Virus record (IMG/VR): IMGVR_UViG_3300010389_000179
Location: 1-20,263 of that record
Strand: one strand, 5' to 3'
DNA: 20,263 nucleotides
Source of the DNA: a virus
The notes under the pieces are model-generated. The model was not told the DNA's origin. It saw only the letters and a list, made by a program, of their open reading frames with translations, and made no database searches. Shown here piece by piece: positions 1 through 7,089 of the stretch (position 1 is the stretch's first letter; each line of letters opens with the position of its first letter). A program made the translations under genes and the position numbers.

Positions 1-795
1 AGAGAAGTTAGTCCCCGTCATACTTGCCACATCAGCTGATCGTGTGACGGTTGAGGAGGTTGTGGGGATGTAGGAGGTTGCAAACTCACCAGTTTCTGTT
101 TGCAATCCCCAGCAGTAAATACCATCTGTTCCGTTCATAGCAGGAAGAGTAATGCCTCCAGATGAATTGAACAACTGAATATTTAATGTCCCGTCGTTGC
201 CATTAGACGATTTAAGAGCAATTCTATACCAACCATTGCCGCAGGGTTTGACTTCATACCACCCCGCGTTTACTGAGCTAATGATGCTCCCATCGGTCAA
301 ATCAACCACCAATCTGGCATCGGACGATCCGTCATAATTGTTCATCCAAAGTCCCGCATAATTCCAGCCATTAGCTTTTAAAAATACGCTCGCCGATACT
401 GGATTAGTTGGTGAAGCTATTCCATATAAATAAGTATAAGTAGCACCAGAGTTTGGAACTACACTAGTAGCTGTGGTTGTACCGTCTGGAGCCACTGCTG
501 CATTAGCAGTGATTGTTTCGTTCCCGCTTGTAAATGCTGCCGCCTGACTAATATCTCCACTATTAAGTACAACATTCGTCCTACTCTCCTCAATCAACAA
601 CCCCAGGCTGTTCCCATCGCTGTCGTGATCAAACCGTGCCTCATCTTGTGCAGCCGTGCGGATAATGCCGCTTTCGTCGGTATACGTTGCCGTGGACCCA
701 CGGGTAAAAGTAATCCGTGAGTCCAGTTTTTTGCTGTTGGCAAAGTCCAGGTTGAGCGACGGTTCAACAGCTGGGTAAAGATGTCGAATCGTCAT
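1..795 (-). CDS. Putative fibre/adhesin protein, N-terminal part (runs off the window edge)
   Basis: The frame is open from an ATG at 795 to the window edge, giving 265 codons with no stop, so the gene is partial at its C-terminus. Residues 1-72 match the start of the neighbouring 834-aa protein almost position for position: LYP, LDSR.TFTRGSTATY, EARFDHD and SLGLL. This module recurs at the start of many phage structural proteins. Residues ~75-250 look like a beta-sandwich carbohydrate-binding module, with an NGWYRI strand, CWGLQ.E.G and TSYIPT. They end in STVTRSADVAS, as in the paralogue. The start overlaps the upstream stop codon as ATGA, and a GGAG Shine-Dalgarno lies 7 nt upstream. I infer a secondary fibre or host-surface-binding protein attached to the virion through the shared N-terminus. 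The C-terminal, specificity-bearing part is outside the window. Confidence 0.85.
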   Translation of the reverse strand, partial: MTIRHLYPAVEPSLNLDFANSKKLDSRITFTRGSTATYTDESGIIRTAAQDEARFDHDSDGNSLGLLIEESRTNVVLNSGDISQAAAFTSGNETITANAAVAPDGTTTATSVVPNSGATYTYLYGIASPTNPVSASVFLKANGWNYAGLWMNNYDGSSDARLVVDLTDGSIISSVNAGWYEVKPCGNGWYRIALKSSNGNDGTLNIQLFNSSGGITLPAMNGTDGIYCWGLQTETGEFATSYIPTTSSTVTRSADVASMTGTNFS

Positions 796-3296
796 TGTGC
801 GACTCCGTTAAGGGTGATCGTCCAACCACGGGACTTGAGGTTGGTTACAGCGGTGGTGATGTTAGGTGTACCAGAACCTGCGTTGTAGTCAATGGTGATG
901 TCTACAGAGGCAGGAGCAGATTGACCAGAGGTGTCGATGCTGTTAAGGATGTTTTCGACGGAGGTAGCGGTGAGGGAGGTGCAGGCGTTCCAAGTGCCAA
1001 CAAAGCAGTTATTTACTGGTGTACCAGTCCAAGAATCGAAGAAGTTAGCTGGGAAGCTGGTAAGGCTGGTGCAGTAGTACCAAGCATAGGTAAAGTTTGT
1101 TCCACTAGACGTATCAATTAATGGGAAGCTAGTAAGGCTGGAGCAGCTTTGCCAAGCCTGAGAAAAATTAGTCCCACTAGACGTATTAATTAACGGGAAG
1201 CTAGTTAGGCTGTTGCAGCCGAACCAAGCAGTGTAAAAATTAGTCCCACTAGACGTATCAATTAAGGGGAAACTAGTCAGGCTGTTGCAGCCGTACCAAG
1301 CAACAGAAAAATTAGTCCCACTAGACGTATCAATTAAAGGGAAACTAGTCAGGCTGGAGCAGTTACGCCAAGCATTGCTAAAGCTAGTCCCACTAGAAGT
1401 ATCAATCAAGGGGAAGCTAGTAAGGCCGGTGCAGTTGTACCAAGCCTCAGTAAAATTAGTCCCACTTGAAGTATCAATCAACGGGAAGCTAGTTAGGCTG
1501 GAGCATTGGAACCAAGTTCGGTAAAAATTAGTTCCACTTGAAGTATCAAGCAGGGGGAAGCTGGTAAGACTGTTGCAGTTGTGCCAAGCTCGGAAAAAAT
1601 TAGTTCCACTAGACGTATCCAACAAGGGGAAACTGGTCAGGCCGGTGCAGTTGTACCAAGTGCTATCAAAAGTCGCAACGTTAGATGTATTGAGTAGTGG
1701 AAAACTTGTTAATCCAGAACACCCCAACCAACTAGATTGCAGAGTAGTGGCACTGGAAATATCAATTAAAGGAAAACTAGTCAAACCACTACAGTTATAC
1801 CAAGCATCTCGAAAATTAGTCCCACTAGACGTATCAATTAAGGGGAAGCTAGTAAGGCTGTTGCAGCCGGTCCAAGCACTTTGGAAGTTAGTACCACTAG
1901 ACGTATCAATCAACGGAAAAGACTTCAAATTTACGCAACCATTCCATGCAAGGTAAAGACTTGCGCCACCTGTTGCATCAACTGTTGCATCAAAAGATTC
2001 AAGATTGCTGCAACCCCAAAAACTTCTATCTCCGTCTATTACCATACTTTCTGGAGCAGGACCAACCGCTACAACCTTATTCTTGTGCGTTGCGTTGTTA
2101 TTGATGTAGGGACGGAAATAAGTACCGCTATCCAACCTGAAACCAACCTCGTGATACCCGCCACCATCAGTAAAGGTGTGGTCACTGGTGGTCAAGGTTT
2201 CAACCGTTCCATCACCCCAGTCAACCGTTACCTGACCATCAGTAACAAAGCTAGGAAGACCAAAGCTGCTACCAAGGATCCGCCACCGCCAGAACTCATC
2301 GGTCTTGCCGACACTGGCGTTGATTTGGGTTTGAGTCAGGTCTTGGCTGTAGACAGCCGTGCGTTTAATCGGCGTTTCACCGGCGCCAACCAGCGACAAC
2401 GTGGAGCCACCAGCCGCTGAACCAAAGGGTTCGTTGAGGATGGTGAAGCTATCGGTGTCGTAGATGCTGGAGTTGGTGAGGTTTGCTACGTCTGCTGAGC
2501 GGGTGACGGTTGAGCCATCAGTCGGAATATACGAACTGGGGTATGCGAGACCAAGCTCACACTGAAATCCCCACCAATGAAAGGTATATCCAAGTGGTTT
2601 ATTTGCAGCTGGGTAAATTCCACCTGGGGCTCCAATGGTCCATGCGCTTGCTGTTGTGTTTTGAGTAACAAACCAGACACGATAAATACCTCCTCCAAGG
2701 TAATAACTACCATGTGACACTGGTGTGTACATATCATGCCCCACCCATTGAGTTCCGGTAGATATTGTTTTGTCTGCATTTATTGTGACTATGCCACGGG
2801 TGTAATTGGATCCAGCACTGCCTAAGGCAATAAACATATCGCCAGTGCTAGAATTTTGTGCATCAACATAAAGTGAGTAGCACACATAACCATCAACTGG
2901 AATTGTAAAATACGATCCAGGACCGCTTTGACGTATAGTGTTTGTTGCGCTTGTAGTTGTAAGTGTTACGAATTGTCCTGAACCAGTAGGTGATGGACCA
3001 CCGGTTCCGTAGCTTACGTTTACGTCCAAAGATAGTGTCCATGAAGTATATGCTTCAGACCTTGTATGACTATTGGTGCTTGATGTTTCCACCAACAATC
3101 CAAGACTCTCACCAGTCGTTGGATCGTGGTCAAACCGTGCTTCGTGTGCTGCAGCAGTTTTAATCAGTCCATCGCTGCCAACGTAAGTGGCGGTGGACCC
3201 GCGTGTGAAAGTTACACGAGAGTCCAGACGCTTTTGCCGAGCGAAGTTAAGGTCCAGCGCAGGGCGTTGGGTGGGGTAAAGCTGTGAGATTGCCAT
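792..3296 (-). CDS. BspA-like leucine-rich-repeat fibre/adhesin protein (834 aa)
   Basis: Residues 1-75 are the phage module shared with the next gene (FTRGSTATY, EARFDHD, SLGLLVE). Residues ~76-258 resemble a carbohydrate-binding beta-sandwich (GIYRVWF, WWGFQCELG, SSYIPT). Residues ~330-430 contain VTVDWGDGT (357-364), typical of the PKD-like or leader segment ahead of BspA/DUF285 repeats. Residues 455-742 are twelve tandem 24-residue repeats with consensus xxLTSFPLIDTSSGTNFxxAWxxC, flanked by one degenerate unit on each side. The tail is a closing cap of about 90 residues. No signal peptide is present. The ATG forms a TAATG overlap with the preceding stop and has GGAGG 7 nt upstream, so the start is secure. 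I infer a virion-borne adhesin that displays a repeat solenoid for binding host surface ligands. The BspA-family assignment is by repeat pattern. The function is not proven. Confidence 0.85.
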   Translation of the reverse strand: MAISQLYPTQRPALDLNFARQKRLDSRVTFTRGSTATYVGSDGLIKTAAAHEARFDHDPTTGESLGLLVETSSTNSHTRSEAYTSWTLSLDVNVSYGTGGPSPTGSGQFVTLTTTSATNTIRQSGPGSYFTIPVDGYVCYSLYVDAQNSSTGDMFIALGSAGSNYTRGIVTINADKTISTGTQWVGHDMYTPVSHGSYYLGGGIYRVWFVTQNTTASAWTIGAPGGIYPAANKPLGYTFHWWGFQCELGLAYPSSYIPTDGSTVTRSADVANLTNSSIYDTDSFTILNEPFGSAAGGSTLSLVGAGETPIKRTAVYSQDLTQTQINASVGKTDEFWRWRILGSSFGLPSFVTDGQVTVDWGDGTVETLTTSDHTFTDGGGYHEVGFRLDSGTYFRPYINNNATHKNKVVAVGPAPESMVIDGDRSFWGCSNLESFDATVDATGGASLYLAWNGCVNLKSFPLIDTSSGTNFQSAWTGCNSLTSFPLIDTSSGTNFRDAWYNCSGLTSFPLIDISSATTLQSSWLGCSGLTSFPLLNTSNVATFDSTWYNCTGLTSFPLLDTSSGTNFFRAWHNCNSLTSFPLLDTSSGTNFYRTWFQCSSLTSFPLIDTSSGTNFTEAWYNCTGLTSFPLIDTSSGTSFSNAWRNCSSLTSFPLIDTSSGTNFSVAWYGCNSLTSFPLIDTSSGTNFYTAWFGCNSLTSFPLINTSSGTNFSQAWQSCSSLTSFPLIDTSSGTNFTYAWYYCTSLTSFPANFFDSWTGTPVNNCFVGTWNACTSLTATSVENILNSIDTSGQSAPASVDITIDYNAGSGTPNITTAVTNLKSRGWTITLNGVAQ
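803..806 (-). promoter_or_regulatory. Ribosome binding site of the partial fibre gene
   Basis: GGAG on the minus strand, 7 nt before the ATG at 795 and inside the end of the upstream gene. It supports this start. Confidence 0.6.
1071..1934 (-). repeat. Twelve tandem 72-bp coding repeats (24-aa BspA/DUF285-like units)
   Basis: Twelve consecutive in-frame units of exactly 72 bp encode xxLTSFPLIDTSSGTNFxxAWxxC. Most units share long identical stretches, for example the plus-strand string ccactagacgtatcaatta. Variation clusters at unit positions 1-2, 18-19 and 22-23. The third and fourth units (residues 503-550) are the most diverged and read DISSATT and NTSNVAT. There is no insertion or deletion in any unit. 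Confidence 0.95.
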
Positions 3297-3586
3297 TAGT
3301 TAACCTCCGGTTTGGTAGGCCAAACAGGGTTGGCAGGGTCAGTAGTGTTTGCAGGAAGGTCGCGCAGTGCTTGACGGTAAGTCCTCATTTCATCGGTGAG
3401 GGTTGCGTCAGCAAGGGCGAGATAGTCGGTTTCGGCGAGAAGTTGGTTCCGCTTAAAGCGGATACTTTCCATGAGCTGAGCTGGTCGGGCATCAATACCA
3501 GCTTGGTACTCAGCTTCTTCTTCAGTAGTGAACGGGACGTAAGTAATTTCTTCCGTAATGCCATTAACAATTTTGTGGTTGTTCAT
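3296..3586 (-). CDS. Phage tail assembly chaperone-like protein (96 aa)
   Basis: This small acidic protein lies directly downstream of the tail fibre. Residues ~40-95 carry the pattern IRFKRNQLLAETDYLALAD, then an MRTYRQALRDLP motif, then PVWPTKP. This is the signature I associate with the phage tail-assembly-chaperone-like family (Phage_tail_APC type), common next to fibre genes in marine phages. The N-terminus (NGITEEITYVPFTTEEEAEY) is also typical of that group. The start overlaps the tail-fibre stop as TAATG, and the stop overlaps the next start in the same way, which indicates coupled translation with both fibre genes. A role in fibre folding or attachment is likely but inferred from context. 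Confidence 0.75.
   Translation of the reverse strand: MNNHKIVNGITEEITYVPFTTEEEAEYQAGIDARPAQLMESIRFKRNQLLAETDYLALADATLTDEMRTYRQALRDLPANTTDPANPVWPTKPEVN
3304..3308 (-). promoter_or_regulatory. Strong ribosome binding site of the repeat-adhesin gene
   Basis: GGAGG on the minus strand, 7 nt ahead of the ATG at 3296 and within the last codons of the upstream small gene. It is one of only two near-consensus Shine-Dalgarno sites in the window. Confidence 0.7.
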
Positions 3587-6500
3587 TAGACGTACCCCAC
3601 TCGGATGAAACCGGAATCATAGGTGTTGCTATTTGGTGAAAAACTTACTCGGTCAATAAAATCAGTGCCGTTGTAGAAACAACCACCAACGTTTGTATAA
3701 TTATTACCGCCATGATCACTAAGTGTCCACGAACCAATCCACCAATTACCATTGCCGCCCACTCTTGACATTTCAAATGTTCCGTTGTAAATAGCGTTAT
3801 TACCACTAAAAGCGCTGTGAATCAAACTGATCCTGTTGTCGCTGTGGTTGTCCTCGAAATTGTTGCCATAACTAAGCGCCCACCTGTAATTAAGAGTAGT
3901 CACAATACTTCCATTTCCAAATCGAAGGAGAACTTGAGATCCACCATTATTTAACGCAGAAACTTCTCCAATAGCAATTTTAATGTATTGAGCGGTAGTA
4001 GGAATACCAGTTACAGTGACACCAGTTGTCCCGTCAACTTCAACAGGAGCTAACCAAGTGAACCCAGCAGCAACAGTCGCCCACTGCGGAGCACTGCCAG
4101 AACCTTGGCTTTGCAGAAACTGACCGCTAGTGCCGTAGTTTGCACCGCTTAGACCAAGGTTACCGTTAAGGGTAAGAGCATCAACACTGACACTCGCCGG
4201 ATCTTGGAACGCCATGCCGCCAAGCATTCCGTTAAGCGGAACCTCGTTAGCAGCAGTACCAATATCGTGTTGAGTGACAATCGGAACTTGACTGAGATTA
4301 AACTCAGTAACTTGAATCAGACCAGCGCCATTGGCGTCAAGGTCGATGTCACCGTCAGTAGTAGAGGTGTTGATTGCAAACGTTTGAACGTCTAGGTCAC
4401 CACCAAGTTGAGGGGTGGTGTCAGTAATTAGATCAGCAGAAGCTGCTGCCCAAACGTTATCACCACGGAGAAAATTACCAGAACCCGGTGTACCAGTTGC
4501 CGACAGTTCAGCAATACCAATGGCATCATCTGCCATCTTAGCATTAGTGATCGTGTCGTTATCAATAGTCCAAGTAGTACCATTACCAGAAACAGTAATG
4601 TCACCCTTATCACCATCAATTACACCATCAATCTTACTCCAGGCACCACCGACATAACCTTCAAACTCATCACGAGTAGTGTTATAGCGGAAGTAACCAT
4701 TAGTAGGTGAACCGTCACGTTGAGCATCAGTACCAAGAGGAATAACAGCAGAACCATTACTACCAGTCTTAATAACTGCATTAGAAGCAGCAGAAGGAAT
4801 GGTTACAGAACCAGTCTGTTGATCAACACTAAAGGTGTTACCAACTTTAAACTTACCTTTATGGTCAGTAATAGCTGCCCAAATCTTACCGTTGTTAAGT
4901 TCAATGGTTTGTTTGGTTTCATCCGGCACACCACCGTTTTCAGGCAGTGCTCGGTAGTCAGTACCACTACCAACATATTCCATCGTGTGACCGCTAGAAG
5001 CAATCATAGAACGAAGGAAGAAGCTAACAGCAGCACCACTGCTTACAGCACCATCAAGACCAAGGTTATTGGTAAAGTCAGTAGGATCAGGACGAATAAT
5101 TGTTACATCCCACCCAGCACCGTTAGCAACAGCACTCAGGACAGGATAGGTATTACCACCAATATCCACAAGCATGTTGTCTTGAGGACGGGTAGCAGAA
5201 CCATGCCACGGAGAACCAGCAGAAGGTGCACCAATGGTAAAGCTGATGTCACCGTCGTTAGCAGTTGCAGTCGTTGTTGCAGTAAAGATAGCGTTAGTAG
5301 AACGACCATCAGCAATCAACGAATGGCTACCAAAGTCAGACGTAGAAGCAGCAAGGTTAGCTTGACCACCATTCTTAGTCTTCAGATGGTAATGACCAAA
5401 GAAAGAATAAGAGCTAGTAGCTTGGCAATAACCATTATTGGTAACAAAGATACCAGGACCGTTAAGCGCAGTGTGGGTGTAGCTATCGCACACCATAGAC
5501 CGCAACGGAGAGTTGCTAGCAGGGGTGTTACCATCAATTAAGATACCACCACCAGTCGGTGCGGAATCAAGGTCACCAGCAGCGCCTTCACCCGGAGTAT
5601 GTGGGGTAAAGGTTACGTTGTTGATCTGGGAGTCGGAGAAGTTAGTACAGTTTTGGATGTACGGAGACTTCTTAATACTTGCACCAGGATAGAACGCAAA
5701 GTTCCAACCTTGGTTAGTAGGCAGACCGTAGGTAGCGTCGGTATCAAGTGAGTTACCACCACGAGTACCGCTAGCCTTCATACCAGTCAAGGTAAGACCG
5801 TAGAAATAAGTACCGCTGTTAACACGGAACATCGTGCTAAGCTCATTAGGCTCAGGCACATCTACGTCATATCCAGCTTGATCAGCAGTAGGAATAGCAG
5901 GGTGAATAATGCAGTTCCTTAGGGATTGACCAACGATAGAAATGTCATTCTTTTCAATGTCAATCGGGAACTCTTCACCGTAGATACCAGGCGCAACAAG
6001 AACGATGCTGCCGTCACCATCAGGATCAGCGTTAATATCTTCAATAGCTGCTTTAATGGTACGCTTAGGGTTACTGATACGGTGACCAGCAAGGGTATCA
6101 TCACCGTTAACAGAGTCAACGTAGATAACCTTAGTCAGTTCGGTAAACGCACCACCAGAAGCAACAGCTACCCAAGCACTACCATTCCAAATCGAAACAG
6201 TCTTGTCAGCATCATTTTGAAGCCAGGTTTTACCTACTTCCCAGTCTGATCCGGTTGGTGTAGCGACCTGAACAAGAGTGTCAAATCGCTTAGCAGCAGC
6301 ATAAGTCGTAGGCAGCTGATTATCACTATCCCAAGAAGGAGACCCAGCATTTTGCTCAGCATACGTGACAATATCTGCATCTTTGATCTTGCTAAAATCA
6401 ATTGTGTTGTCAGCGAGACCAAGGGTAATGGTACCGTCACCATCGTCAGTTACGGTAATACCAGTACCATCAGTACCAATGTCGTTGGTTATAGCGTCGT

Positions 6501-7059
6501 CAATCTTTGCAGTAACACGGTTTTCAATCGAAGCCGTGGTTGCAATCTGACTGTCAACAGCGTTCCAAGTTTCGTTGCTGTGGATAGTTTCAGTTTCGTC
6601 ATCCCAGCTGTTAGCTTCAAAATATTGTTTGTTAACAGCATCTTTAGCGTTAACAGGATCAGCCATTTCGGTGATCCGGTTGTCATTCATATCGACGTTG
6701 GTATCAAACTCACCGTCGGTTTTAGTTACATACTGGTCTTCAATTTCCTGTGCAGAGTACAAGACCTGCAGGAAGTCATCATTAAGATCCTGAGCACGGA
6801 TGGCAGAGCCCGCAAAAAATTCGTTGCGGACTCCACTGTCAATATCCGTATCCCTAAAAATTCGTACGTTATTAGTACCACTCGGGGGAGCAGTAGTAAA
6901 CGTAATTTCAGTTAGAGTTGAAAACGTGTAATCAGTGTCTTGAGTTTTTAAGGTACCTCCGACAGAAACTTTGACGTCGGATTCCTCTAGATATTCAAAT
7001 GGGATTGTAAAGGTGAGGTCGGAACCGTCACCGTTGTAAAATACTTCAGTTGTAGCCAT
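3586..7059 (-). CDS. Tail fibre protein, T7 gp17-like N-terminus (1157 aa)
   Basis: Residues 1-~150 match the T7 gp17 N-terminal anchor domain that attaches fibres to the tail: VFYNGDGSDLTFTIPFEYL, then V.IFRDTDI, then F.AGSAIRAQDLN.DF.Q.L...QE. Residues ~150-300 look like a linker/shaft. From ~309 a pectate-lyase-like right-handed beta-helix begins (VIYVDSVNGDDTLAGH, PKRTIKAAIEDIN, VLVAPGIYGEEFPI) and runs to about 600. Further on are trimeric shaft-like repeats (YFRYNTTRDEFEGYVGGAW; GTSGQFLQSQG near 976). Residues ~998-1157 form a beta-rich tip rich in Asn, Gly and aromatics, likely the receptor-binding end. It is about twice the length of T7 gp17 (553 aa). A promoter-like motif lies in the 30-nt gap before the start. 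There is no clear Shine-Dalgarno. Confidence 0.9.
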   Translation of the reverse strand: MATTEVFYNGDGSDLTFTIPFEYLEESDVKVSVGGTLKTQDTDYTFSTLTEITFTTAPPSGTNNVRIFRDTDIDSGVRNEFFAGSAIRAQDLNDDFLQVLYSAQEIEDQYVTKTDGEFDTNVDMNDNRITEMADPVNAKDAVNKQYFEANSWDDETETIHSNETWNAVDSQIATTASIENRVTAKIDDAITNDIGTDGTGITVTDDGDGTITLGLADNTIDFSKIKDADIVTYAEQNAGSPSWDSDNQLPTTYAAAKRFDTLVQVATPTGSDWEVGKTWLQNDADKTVSIWNGSAWVAVASGGAFTELTKVIYVDSVNGDDTLAGHRISNPKRTIKAAIEDINADPDGDGSIVLVAPGIYGEEFPIDIEKNDISIVGQSLRNCIIHPAIPTADQAGYDVDVPEPNELSTMFRVNSGTYFYGLTLTGMKASGTRGGNSLDTDATYGLPTNQGWNFAFYPGASIKKSPYIQNCTNFSDSQINNVTFTPHTPGEGAAGDLDSAPTGGGILIDGNTPASNSPLRSMVCDSYTHTALNGPGIFVTNNGYCQATSSYSFFGHYHLKTKNGGQANLAASTSDFGSHSLIADGRSTNAIFTATTTATANDGDISFTIGAPSAGSPWHGSATRPQDNMLVDIGGNTYPVLSAVANGAGWDVTIIRPDPTDFTNNLGLDGAVSSGAAVSFFLRSMIASSGHTMEYVGSGTDYRALPENGGVPDETKQTIELNNGKIWAAITDHKGKFKVGNTFSVDQQTGSVTIPSAASNAVIKTGSNGSAVIPLGTDAQRDGSPTNGYFRYNTTRDEFEGYVGGAWSKIDGVIDGDKGDITVSGNGTTWTIDNDTITNAKMADDAIGIAELSATGTPGSGNFLRGDNVWAAASADLITDTTPQLGGDLDVQTFAINTSTTDGDIDLDANGAGLIQVTEFNLSQVPIVTQHDIGTAANEVPLNGMLGGMAFQDPASVSVDALTLNGNLGLSGANYGTSGQFLQSQGSGSAPQWATVAAGFTWLAPVEVDGTTGVTVTGIPTTAQYIKIAIGEVSALNNGGSQVLLRFGNGSIVTTLNYRWALSYGNNFEDNHSDNRISLIHSAFSGNNAIYNGTFEMSRVGGNGNWWIGSWTLSDHGGNNYTNVGGCFYNGTDFIDRVSFSPNSNTYDSGFIRVGYV

Positions 7060-7079
7060 TACACATTTTAATGTTTAGG

Positions 7080-7088
7080 TTACGGGTG
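7080..7088 (-). promoter_or_regulatory. Possible phage RNA polymerase promoter element before the tail fibre
   Basis: The only gap between the gp16-like gene and the tail fibre (30 nt) contains CACCCGTAA on the minus strand. From memory, this equals the 3' nine bases of the promoter reported for cyanophage Syn5 RNA polymerase (ATTGGGCACCCGTAA). The upstream six bases do not match. T7 also has a promoter (phi17) here. The match is suggestive only. Confidence 0.3.
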
Positions 7089-7089
7089 G

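Noticed and set aside
1071-1934. Diversity-generating retroelement variable region in the repeat array
   Set aside because: No reverse transcriptase, template repeat or IMH-like element is visible in the window. The variation is spread over many units and fits repeat shuffling. The rest of the genome would need checking.
1071-1934. CRISPR array
   Set aside because: The regular repeats lie wholly inside one reading frame with no unique spacers.
1285-1956. Plus-strand frames encoding repeated KLVPLDVSIKGKLVR units
   Set aside because: They are mirror translations of the 72-bp repeats of the adhesin gene, and are open only because the repeat length is a multiple of three.
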